From Sinomicrobium oceani (GTDB taxonomy: Bacteria; Bacteroidota; Bacteroidia; Flavobacteriales; Flavobacteriaceae), in the NCBI RefSeq assembly GCF_900119185.1, contig NZ_FPJE01000001.1, positions 186,001 to 250,000 of the forward strand: a stretch of 64,000 nucleotides of DNA, read 5' to 3'. The notes under the pieces are model-generated. The model ran no database searches. It saw only the letters and a program-made list of their open reading frames with translations, and was not told where the DNA came from. This document shows positions 25,845 through 34,231 of the stretch, one piece after another. A program made the position numbers and the translations under genes. Each line of letters opens with the position of its first letter. Within the stretch, counting starts at the first letter, position 1.

Positions 25845-28259
25845 ATGATCAGGAACTATATCAAAATTGCATTCAGAAATCTTTGGAAAAACCGTATTTT
25901 TTCCGGACTTAACAGCATTGGGTTGACGATAGCTTTTACTATTGCCCTGCTTTTGTGTATGACTGCGGTTTACAACCTTTCCTTCGACCGCTTTCACCAG
26001 AATGCAGATCATACGTATTTGATCTATTATCGCAAGCAGGTACCTAAAGGTGCTAAAGATCTGGTCACCCTTCCTTCGCCTTTCAGCCAGACACTAAAAG
26101 ACGAAGTACCCGGGGTCGATCGCATCGCCCGCTATACCGAAAACAGCCTGGTAGCCGTTCATAAAGACAAAGAGATTTATGTGGATATTGCCTATTCCGA
26201 TCCCGATTTCTTTTCCATATTTACCTTTCCGGAACTGGAAGGAAATGCAACCCGTACGTTACAGGATAAATCAGGTATCGTCATTACACAAAAAACAGCA
26301 AAGAAGCTTTTCGGCACAGATCAGGTTTTGGGACAAACGCTTTCGGTCATTGTAAACGGACAGGAAGAACCGTATACTATAGGGGCTGTCCTCAGCGATA
26401 TCCCGAAACAGAGCAGCATGGATTTCGATCTTGTATTGAATTATACCAACATTTCCGGTTATGATAATCGGAAGGATAGTTGGGACAGTAAAAATCATCA
26501 GGAATATCTCACGCTCGAAAAAGGAGTATCGGTTAAGGATTTTGAAAAAAATACCCGGGCTTTTACAGCATTACATTTCGAACAGGAGATTAAAGTAAGT
26601 AAGCGGGACGGGGCACAACCCGATGAAAACGGAGAATACATGCAAATGCGCCTTTTGCCTTTCCGGGATCATCACTTTATCCGGTATTCCAACCAGATAC
26701 TGTCGGTAAGCAGGACATTTCCTTACATGATCCTGGGGATTGCCGGACTGATTGTCTTTATTGCCTGCGTGAATTTTATAAACATGAATATCGGCACTAA
26801 TCTGAAGAGACTAAGAGAGATCGGAGTACGAAAAACACTCGGTGCGGAAAAAAAGCAATTGTTTTTTCAGTTCTGGATGGAAAGTGTGCTCATTTTTGCT
26901 TTTGCGCTTACGCTCGGCATTTTTATGAGTTGGCTATTGCTGCCGGAATACAAAAACCTTTTCCGTACAGGGGCCGATTTTTCGTCGATATTATCACCTG
27001 CGTCAATTCTTATTTCTTTTTGGGTATTCGCTGCCATCACATGTATCGCCGGGGGATATCCTGCCTATGTTCTCAGCAAACTCGGAACAGTTCAGACGCT
27101 GAAAGGTAAAGTGGAAACCGGGGGAAAACACCGGTTAAGGAGCGCATTGATCGTGGTACAGTTTTGTATAGCCATTCTTCTTATCAGCTGTACCCTTGTC
27201 ATTTCCGACCAGATACGTTACCTTACCGGTAAGGACCTCGGATTCGATAAAGAACAGGTCATTTCTTTTCCGCTTAACGGTAAAAACAGGTCGCGTCTTG
27301 ACGTAGACCTTCTTCGTAACGAATTATCCGGTAAACCGGGCATACTCAGCATGACCGCCTCGGATAATAATCTGGGACTGGGAAGAGACGGAAGCCGTAT
27401 GACAAGCAGGCTGGGTTTTGAATATCACGGCAGGGAAATAACGACAGATATGCTCATTGTCGATTATGATTACCCGGAAACATTAGGTATTCCACTGGCT
27501 TCCGGAAGATCCTTCAGCAGGGATTTCGCAACCGACAGCCTGTCTATTCTTATCAACGAATCCATGGCTACGGAAATAGGTGAAAAAGATGCGTTGCATA
27601 CTACCATGAACCTGGATAATAAACAATATACGGTAATAGGGATCGTCAAAAATTATCACTTCGAAGATATGCATAAAACCATAACTCCTATTACTTTTTT
27701 CCTCCGCCCTACCGATAATCCGGCTTATGCTTACGTCAAAGTAGGTCCCGGTAATCTATCCGCATCTCTGGCCATCGTAGAAAAGGCCTGGAAAAAGATA
27801 GAACCCAATGCAGAGTTCCTGGGCTCTTACCTGGATGAAAACATAGACCGGACCCTCCGGGATGAAAAAAACATGGCCTCATTGGTAACCAGCGGAGCCG
27901 TTATAGCCATAATACTGAGCTGTATCGGTATTTTTGCCATTTCCCTGCTCACTATAGCGCAGCGTACCAAAGAAATAGGAATACGGAAGGTGGTCGGTGC
28001 AAGTACGACAACTATTACCGTATTACTCAGTAAAGATTTTCTGAAACTCGTACTTATAGCCTTCATCATTGTTACTCCTGTCTCCTGGTGGTTCTTGCAA
28101 CAATGGCTGCAAAGCTATGCCTACCGTATTGACCTCAGCATCTGGCTATTTCTGATTGCGGGCAGCCTCACCATGGTTATTGCTTTTGCAACCCTGAGCA
28201 TCCGTACGATAAAAGCCGCCATGGCCAACCCCGTAAAAAGTCTAAAAACAGATGGATAG
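25845..28259 (+). CDS. MacB/FtsX-type ABC permease 6 of 8
   Basis: A protein of 804 residues starting MIRNYIKIAFRNLWKNR. Two MacB-type modules: the first membrane block ILGIAGLIVFIACVNFINMN with coupling helix LREIGVRKTLGAEKKQL; the second SGAVIAIILSCIGIFAISLLT with TKEIGIRKVVGASTTTI. The first periplasmic domain has an extra basic segment (VSKRDGAQPDENGEYMQM). The gene ends in KTDG with an additional glycine. The next ~95 bases are similar to those after permease 7, evidence that the 6/7 pair arose by tandem duplication including the spacer. Confidence 0.93.
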   Translation: MIRNYIKIAFRNLWKNRIFSGLNSIGLTIAFTIALLLCMTAVYNLSFDRFHQNADHTYLIYYRKQVPKGAKDLVTLPSPFSQTLKDEVPGVDRIARYTENSLVAVHKDKEIYVDIAYSDPDFFSIFTFPELEGNATRTLQDKSGIVITQKTAKKLFGTDQVLGQTLSVIVNGQEEPYTIGAVLSDIPKQSSMDFDLVLNYTNISGYDNRKDSWDSKNHQEYLTLEKGVSVKDFEKNTRAFTALHFEQEIKVSKRDGAQPDENGEYMQMRLLPFRDHHFIRYSNQILSVSRTFPYMILGIAGLIVFIACVNFINMNIGTNLKRLREIGVRKTLGAEKKQLFFQFWMESVLIFAFALTLGIFMSWLLLPEYKNLFRTGADFSSILSPASILISFWVFAAITCIAGGYPAYVLSKLGTVQTLKGKVETGGKHRLRSALIVVQFCIAILLISCTLVISDQIRYLTGKDLGFDKEQVISFPLNGKNRSRLDVDLLRNELSGKPGILSMTASDNNLGLGRDGSRMTSRLGFEYHGREITTDMLIVDYDYPETLGIPLASGRSFSRDFATDSLSILINESMATEIGEKDALHTTMNLDNKQYTVIGIVKNYHFEDMHKTITPITFFLRPTDNPAYAYVKVGPGNLSASLAIVEKAWKKIEPNAEFLGSYLDENIDRTLRDEKNMASLVTSGAVIAIILSCIGIFAISLLTIAQRTKEIGIRKVVGASTTTITVLLSKDFLKLVLIAFIIVTPVSWWFLQQWLQSYAYRIDLSIWLFLIAGSLTMVIAFATLSIRTIKAAMANPVKSLKTDG

Positions 28260-28350
28260 AAAAGTACGAAGCACAGAGCCGAGCGTTAAAAAAAGATTCA
28301 GTGTACACCTCTTTAGCAAAGGAAGCAGCCGGTTCGTAAACAAGGAACAA
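28255..28350 (+). repeat. Duplicated inter-permease spacer, copy 1
   Basis: From GATAGAAAAGTA at the stop codon of permease 6 through a run of seven A bases to CCGGTTCGTAAAC, this spacer can be aligned by eye with 30763-30860 after permease 7 (GATAGAAAAGTA, CGAAGC, GAGCC/GGGCC, TTAAAAAAAG, GTAAA). It marks a duplication unit that carried its downstream sequence. Confidence 0.5.
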
Positions 28351-28367
28351 GTAAACCAGAAACCACT

Positions 28368-30767
28368 ATGATAAGGAACTACTTTAAAATAGCACTTCGA
28401 AGTCTTTGGAAAAACAAAGGAATTTCTACCATACATATTATCGGGCTTATAACCGGAATCAGTTGTTGTTTACTGATGATCGTGTACATTCAGCACGAAC
28501 TCAGTTATGATACCTTTCAGGAGAAAGGCGATCGTATTGTGCGTACTATTATGGAATACGGTGATACGAAAGACAATGTCGTTAAGGGAAACTTTACCGG
28601 GACTAAAGTCCTTCCTGCCTTTCGCGCCAATTTCCCGGAAGTAGAAGACGGTGTACGTATGTATAAAGAACCTACTGTAGTACGTTTAGATACCGATGTG
28701 TATAATGAAAAACGTTTTCTCTATGCCGACTCCTCCTTTTTCCGAATGTTTTCCTTTCCCTTACTAAAAGGAAATCCTGCCAATGTACTTAATGCCCCTT
28801 ACAAAGTAGTACTATCTGCTTCCGCATCCCAAAAGTATTTTGGCAACCTCAACCCGGTGGGTCAAACCATCCGTGTAGGTCCCAATGAAAAAGAATACCT
28901 GATCACTGGTGTAGCCGCCGACTGCCCGGATAACTCCCAGATACGGTTTGACTTTATGGCATCTTTCACCAGCCTTAAAAATGCCCGGACAGAACCCATA
29001 TACTGGAGTGCCAACTACACCACCTACCTTTTGCTAAACGCTCCCGATGCCATAAACAGCCTGCGACCCAAAATAATCCCCTTTATGAAACGGGAAATGG
29101 CAGCGGAAGACGATGATAATTTTTACCTCAACTACGACTTGGAGCCCTTTAACCAAATACACCTTCACTCTCCTTACGACAGTTTTGAACCCAACACCAA
29201 TATAAAATACCTGTATATATCGGGGAGTGTTGCCCTGCTTATCCTAATCATTGCCTGCTTTACCTATATCAATATCAGCACAGCACGTTCTCTGGAAAGA
29301 GCCCGTGAGGTAGGAATTCGAAAAGTTACCGGAGCGTATAGGCACCAAATATTCTGGCAATTCATAGGAGAATCGGCAATCATCACTGCTCTTGCTATAG
29401 TATGCAGTATAGGTATGTGCCTGTTATTGCTGCCTGCTTTCGGAAATCTCATAGGACAAAATCTCGCTGCATCCGAGCTTTGGCATCCTAAAATCTGCTT
29501 GGCTATAATTGGTATTCAAATAGGTATTTCTCTGCTTGCCGGTAGCTATCCCGCTTTGGTACTTTCGCGTTTTTCCTCAATTAAAGTCCTCAAAGGTTCT
29601 TTCCACCGCTCAAATTCCGGTAGATGGCTCAAAGGTTCCCTTATCGTATTTCAGTTTGTCATCTCCGGTTTTCTCGTTATTGCCACCCTGATCATACAAA
29701 ACCAGTTACACTACATCCGCAATAAAGACATGGGATATAATAGAGAACATGTACTGGTTCTTCCCATGGACAATAAAATTAAAAACAAACTCGATATCCT
29801 AAAAAAAGAGTGGAAACAACACCCGGATATCGTGGCCGTTTCTATGGCAGCCTCTCTACCGACAAATATCCTCGGCGGATATTCTGCCTGGGGAAATACT
29901 ATTGCGGAGAAACAATCCATAATGGTTAGGGGGAATGTTATTGATGAAGAATACATACCGGCTACAGGACTGCATCTCCTGGCCGGAAAAAACCTAACCG
30001 AACAAGATGTTAAAGACGCCTCTTATAACGACGAGGACAAAGACTATTTTCATTTTATACTGAACGAAACGGCTACCGCAGCATTTGGCTGGACGCCGGA
30101 GGAAGCCGTAGGAAAAAGAATCGTTATTAGTGGCAGGCCCGGTGAAATACGTGGCGTAGTACGCGATTTCAACTACACCTCCTTGCACACGGCCATACAA
30201 CCTTTGGTTCTCTTCCCTGAAAACTGGGGAGAAAACCTCCTTGTAAAAACTTCCGGTACTAACCTGCCCGCTACTTTAAATTTCATCCATAAACAATGGC
30301 AGCGCAGCGTTACACACCGGCCATTCGAATACCGCTTTATGAATGAAGATTTTGATTCTCTCTATAAAAGTGAAACGAGAATTGGAAAAATCCTCAGCCT
30401 GTTTACAGGCATCACTATTGTACTTGCCTGTCTGGGACTTTTCGGGTTATCTGCTTATACCATACGACAACGCACCAGAGAAATAGGCATCCGAAAAGTA
30501 CTCGGAGCCCCTATTACGGGAATTGTAGGATTGCTTTCCTCCTACTTTTTAAAACTCGTTTTGTTAGCCTTTATCATCGCTTCGCCACTGGCCTGGTTTA
30601 CTATGAACTCGTGGCTGCAAGATTTTGTATATCGCACCGAAATACATTGGTGGATATTTGCAATAACCGCAGGATTGGCAGTGGCCATTACACTGGTTAC
30701 CGTTAGCTTTCAATCGGTAAAAGCCGCACTGTCCAACCCGGTAAAAGCAATAAAAACAGAGGGATAG
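28368..30767 (+). CDS. MacB/FtsX-type ABC permease 7 of 8
   Basis: A protein of 799 residues starting MIRNYFKIALRSLWKNK; the first 26 bases are identical to those of permeases 2 and 3. Two MacB-type modules: the first membrane block VALLILIIACFTYINISTAR (Phe-Thr-Tyr in place of the usual INFMN), coupling helix REVGIRKVTGAYRHQI; the second GITIVLACLGLFGLSAYTIRQ with TREIGIRKVLGAPITGI. It ends KAIKTEG, with the same extra glycine as permease 6. It is followed by a 328-base gap that holds the second array promoter. Confidence 0.93.
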   Translation: MIRNYFKIALRSLWKNKGISTIHIIGLITGISCCLLMIVYIQHELSYDTFQEKGDRIVRTIMEYGDTKDNVVKGNFTGTKVLPAFRANFPEVEDGVRMYKEPTVVRLDTDVYNEKRFLYADSSFFRMFSFPLLKGNPANVLNAPYKVVLSASASQKYFGNLNPVGQTIRVGPNEKEYLITGVAADCPDNSQIRFDFMASFTSLKNARTEPIYWSANYTTYLLLNAPDAINSLRPKIIPFMKREMAAEDDDNFYLNYDLEPFNQIHLHSPYDSFEPNTNIKYLYISGSVALLILIIACFTYINISTARSLERAREVGIRKVTGAYRHQIFWQFIGESAIITALAIVCSIGMCLLLLPAFGNLIGQNLAASELWHPKICLAIIGIQIGISLLAGSYPALVLSRFSSIKVLKGSFHRSNSGRWLKGSLIVFQFVISGFLVIATLIIQNQLHYIRNKDMGYNREHVLVLPMDNKIKNKLDILKKEWKQHPDIVAVSMAASLPTNILGGYSAWGNTIAEKQSIMVRGNVIDEEYIPATGLHLLAGKNLTEQDVKDASYNDEDKDYFHFILNETATAAFGWTPEEAVGKRIVISGRPGEIRGVVRDFNYTSLHTAIQPLVLFPENWGENLLVKTSGTNLPATLNFIHKQWQRSVTHRPFEYRFMNEDFDSLYKSETRIGKILSLFTGITIVLACLGLFGLSAYTIRQRTREIGIRKVLGAPITGIVGLLSSYFLKLVLLAFIIASPLAWFTMNSWLQDFVYRTEIHWWIFAITAGLAVAITLVTVSFQSVKAALSNPVKAIKTEG

Positions 30768-30860
30768 AAAAGTATAGGACTCGAAGCTCTGGGCCAAGTA
30801 TTAAAAAAAGGTCTGGTAGATGTTTTCGCGTAGCAAAAAGAAATGAACCGTTTGTAAAAT
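30763..30860 (+). repeat. Duplicated inter-permease spacer, copy 2
   Basis: This is the counterpart of 28255-28350. It shares GATAGAAAAGTA, a CGAAGC word, a seven-A run and a CCG.TT.GTAAA word in the same order. The sequence beyond about 30860 is unique to this gap and leads to promoter region B. Confidence 0.5.
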
Positions 30861-30960
30861 TAGTGGCTTAACAGCTTGGTTTTATCTTAGAATGCTCAGC
30901 ATGCCATACCGAAATGAACCGACAAGTGAAGGGGAACCGGCATCCCAGCTGCACATATCT

Positions 30961-31067
30961 GAACACTTTATGTTCAATATCGAACACCTGTCCCTTCCCT
31001 TAAAAGATAAAAACAACTAAAAACCAACACCTTATGCTTTTGGCCCGATTACTGTTTCTCCATTAAA
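30961..31067 (+). promoter_or_regulatory. Promoter region B of the permease array: activator site plus sigma-54-like -24 element
   Basis: GAACACTTTATGTTC (30961-30975) is an inverted repeat of GAACAY. A further GAACAC follows at 30982-30987. TATGCTTTTGGCCCGATTA begins at 31033, with GG at 31042-31043. The distance from the start of the inverted repeat to GG is 81 bases, exactly as at promoter region A. The -12 dinucleotide reads GT (consensus GC). Transcription would start near 31067, 29 bases before permease 8. This suggests that permease 8, the second ATPase and the TolC-family gene can be expressed from their own activator-controlled promoter. Confidence 0.58.
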
Positions 31068-31095
31068 GCAAAATAAAGTTTTCAATTCACCGAAA

Positions 31096-33507
31096 ATGAT
31101 AACAAACAATTTCAAGATCGCATGGCGGAATATTCTCAAAAACCGGGGAATGTTCCTATTGAATATTCTCGGGCTGGCCATCGGGATTACTTCCTGCCTG
31201 CTTATCGTACTCTTTATCTCGGATGAACTGCATTACGACAGGTATAACAAAAAGGCAGACCGTATAGCCAGGGTAGTTTTTCGGGGGAAAGTTGGCGGAG
31301 AAATTATGAAGGAAGCCGTAGTCATGGCCCCTGTAGCCCAAACCCTTAAAGACGAAATTCCCGAAGTTGCAGATGCTACCCGGATACGCCGTGCAGGAAC
31401 TCCAAAGATCCGTTTTGAAAACACCGTTTACCGCAACAGTCGCTTTGCGTATGTAGATCCGAATTTCTTCACAATATTTACACTTCCTGTTATTCACGGA
31501 AACAACGTCGACCCCCTTGGAAAACCCAATACCGCTGTTCTTACCGAAAGCGAAGTAAAAAAGTATTTCGGGAATACGGACCCCATAGGAAAGGAACTGT
31601 TCGTGGACGACCACCCGACCCCTTTGGAGATTACGGCAGTGATTGGTGACGTTCCGGAAAATTCACATTTCCATTTCGATATATTTGCTTCCATGCTGAG
31701 TTATGCCCCGGCCCGGAGCACATCATGGACAAAATCGAACTTCTTCACCTACCTCCTGCTTCGGGAAGATGTACAATATCAACAGGTGGAAGATAAATTA
31801 CCACTTGTGGTTGAAGAGCATATGGGCCCTCAGCTCAAAGCGGAAATAGGGATGTCATTTGCCGACTTTACCAAAGACAACCAGATTGGACTGTTTCTGC
31901 AACCTCTCACGGATATCCATCTTTACTCTGACTTTGCAGGGGCCAGCGAACTGGAGCAGGGAGGAGACATCCGCTATATCTACATTTTTGTTGCAGTCGG
32001 AGTATTCATGCTTTGTATAGCCTGTATCAACTTTATGAATCTCTCTACAGCTACCGCTGCCAAAAGATCCAAAGAAGTCGGAATACGTAAGGTATTGGGA
32101 TCGGAAAAAAGACAATTGATTTTCCAGTTCCTGACAGAAACCTTTATAGCTACGTGTATCGCTGCCCTGGCAGGTATTCTTATTACAGTCGCAGTCCTGC
32201 CCCTGTTTAATGAACTTTCAGGAAAAACCATAAGCCTTTCTTTTATTTTCGGGTATGAAACAGTTATTTTACTACTACTGCTGATCATAGTCATCAGCCT
32301 TGCCGCAGGCGCCTACCCTGCTTTCGTGCTTTCTTCATTCGCCCCGGTCAATGCCCTCAAAACCAGATTCTTTACAGGCAGGGATACCCGGGGACTGCGG
32401 AACGGGCTGGTCATCTTTCAGTTTATCATTTCTGCCGGACTCATCTTTTCTACGATCATTGTCAGTAAACAGATGTCCTATATCCAGAACAAAAACATAG
32501 GATATGACCGGGACCAGATCCTCGTTATCAATGAGGCTACGTTGCTGGGAAATAACGAGAAGGCTTTCCGAAATGAGATCCGGAAAAACCCCCTGGTACA
32601 GCATATATCCGTTTCTTCATACCTGCCCGCAGGCCCCTCTTATAACAGCATGGCCGGTATATTTATGAACGGGCAATATCAAAGACGTATGTTCTTTTAT
32701 GACGTGGATAAAAACTACCTTCAGGTCATGGGTATGCAGCTTGCCCTCGGAAGGAATTTTTCCGATGATTCCGGGAGCGATTCACTAAACGCCATTATCA
32801 ATGAAACCGCCATGAATATACTGGGGTTGCAAAAAGACCCCATCGGCAGAACTTTTGTCAGAGATACGGATCAGGGCGGGCAGGAACTCACGGTGATCGG
32901 GGTGGTGAAAGATTTTCACTTCAAATCCCTTCACCGGCAAATCGATCCGCTGATCATGAGGAACAGGCCTTACGGAGGACTCATTATCCGTACTAAAACA
33001 GGAAACATGTCCGGATTAATCGAAAATATCCGGCAAACCTGGAATCGTTTCGGTACAGGCGAACCATTCTCCTATACCCTGTTGGACGATTCCTTCAGAC
33101 AAACCTATCGCGCAGAGCGGAATATGGGCCATATCCTTCGCATATTTGCCATGCTGACTATCTTTATTGCCTGTCTGGGATTGTTCGGACTGGTGACCTA
33201 TAATACCGAACAGCGTCTGAAAGAAATAGGAATTCGCAAAGTACTGGGATCGGGCGTACCCCGTATTGTGGCCTTACTTTCAAAAGACTTTTTAAAACTC
33301 ATCGTATTTTCATTTCTCATTGCTTTTCCCCTCGGTTATTACCTTATGAACCGTTGGCTTCAGGATTTTGCTTACCGTACCGGTATTTCCTGGTGGACTT
33401 TTGTGCTTACTGCATTAATTACCGTCAGTATCGCCATGCTCACCATAGGCCTGAAGAGTTTAAGGGCTGCGATGCAAAACCCGGTCAAGGCACTGAAAGC
33501 AGAGTAA
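31096..33507 (+). CDS. MacB/FtsX-type ABC permease 8 of 8
   Basis: A protein of 803 residues starting MITNNFKIAWRNILKNR, the only copy with NNF in place of NYF/NYI. Two MacB-type modules: the first membrane block IFVAVGVFMLCIACINFMNL with coupling helix SKEVGIRKVLGSEKRQL; the second AMLTIFIACLGLFGLVTYNT with EQRLKEIGIRKVLGSGVPRI. The tail is NPVKALKAE. It is the first gene after promoter region B and is followed 52 bases later by an ATPase and then the TolC-family gene, so permease 8 with those two genes may be the ancestral core unit of the array. Confidence 0.93.
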   Translation: MITNNFKIAWRNILKNRGMFLLNILGLAIGITSCLLIVLFISDELHYDRYNKKADRIARVVFRGKVGGEIMKEAVVMAPVAQTLKDEIPEVADATRIRRAGTPKIRFENTVYRNSRFAYVDPNFFTIFTLPVIHGNNVDPLGKPNTAVLTESEVKKYFGNTDPIGKELFVDDHPTPLEITAVIGDVPENSHFHFDIFASMLSYAPARSTSWTKSNFFTYLLLREDVQYQQVEDKLPLVVEEHMGPQLKAEIGMSFADFTKDNQIGLFLQPLTDIHLYSDFAGASELEQGGDIRYIYIFVAVGVFMLCIACINFMNLSTATAAKRSKEVGIRKVLGSEKRQLIFQFLTETFIATCIAALAGILITVAVLPLFNELSGKTISLSFIFGYETVILLLLLIIVISLAAGAYPAFVLSSFAPVNALKTRFFTGRDTRGLRNGLVIFQFIISAGLIFSTIIVSKQMSYIQNKNIGYDRDQILVINEATLLGNNEKAFRNEIRKNPLVQHISVSSYLPAGPSYNSMAGIFMNGQYQRRMFFYDVDKNYLQVMGMQLALGRNFSDDSGSDSLNAIINETAMNILGLQKDPIGRTFVRDTDQGGQELTVIGVVKDFHFKSLHRQIDPLIMRNRPYGGLIIRTKTGNMSGLIENIRQTWNRFGTGEPFSYTLLDDSFRQTYRAERNMGHILRIFAMLTIFIACLGLFGLVTYNTEQRLKEIGIRKVLGSGVPRIVALLSKDFLKLIVFSFLIAFPLGYYLMNRWLQDFAYRTGISWWTFVLTALITVSIAMLTIGLKSLRAAMQNPVKALKAE

Positions 33508-33559
33508 TGACCACATATCAGGATCACAGAATTACAAATCGTATAAAAACAGATTTCCA

Positions 33560-34228
33560 ATGCTGCTACAACTAAGCAATATTTTCAAATGGGTACAAAC
33601 CGGAGGACAACGTACATTTTTATTGAAAGACATCAATCTCACCGTCGAGGAAGGAGAATTTATCTCTATCATGGGTCCATCGGGATCGGGTAAGACCACC
33701 CTGCTCAATGTTATCGGAATGCTGGACGGGTTCAATGAAGGCACATACAACTTTATGGATCAATCCGTACATCAGCTCAAAGAAAAACATCGTTCGGCAC
33801 TTTATAAAGAATACATCGGCTTTGTGTTTCAGGCGTACCATCTTATTGATGAGCTCACGGTATATGAGAATATAGAGACCCCGCTATTGTATAAGAAATT
33901 CAAACCGGCAGAACGTAAGGCTTTGGTAGCCGATATGCTCGACCGGTTTAATATCGTAGGGAAAAAAGATCTTTTCCCCGAACAACTGAGCGGCGGCCAG
34001 CAACAACTCGTAGGTATAGCGAGAGCCCTGATTTCCAAGCCAAAACTTATCCTGGCCGACGAACCCACAGGGAATCTCAATTCCCGCCAGGGAGAAGAGA
34101 TCATGGAACGCTTTAAAAAACTCAATGAAGAAGGAGTAACGATCATACAGGTGACTCATTCCGAAAAAAATGCCGCTTATGGTTCCAGGATTATCGAATT
34201 GCTCGATGGCAGAAAAGTAAGTTCCTGA
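33560..34228 (+). CDS. MacB/LolD-type ABC ATPase, second of the array
   Basis: A protein of 222 residues with intact motifs: Walker A GPSGSGKTT, Q-loop region [20 protein letters not shown], signature LSGGQQQLVGIARALI, Walker [14 protein letters not shown] and H-loop QVTHSEKNA. The usual Arg after the signature (QQQR in the first ATPase) is Leu here, and the D-loop reads GNLNS in place of GNLDS. It is clearly distinct from the ATPase at 12791, so the two may serve different permease subsets. It is 3 bases upstream of the TolC-family gene and probably translationally coupled to it. Confidence 0.95.
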   Translation: MLLQLSNIFKWVQTGGQRTFLLKDINLTVEEGEFISIMGPSGSGKTTLLNVIGMLDGFNEGTYNFMDQSVHQLKEKHRSALYKEYIGFVFQAYHLIDELTVYENIETPLLYKKFKPAERKALVADMLDRFNIVGKKDLFPEQLSGGQQQLVGIARALISKPKLILADEPTGNLNSRQGEEIMERFKKLNEEGVTIIQVTHSEKNAAYGSRIIELLDGRKVSS

Positions 34229-34231
34229 ACC

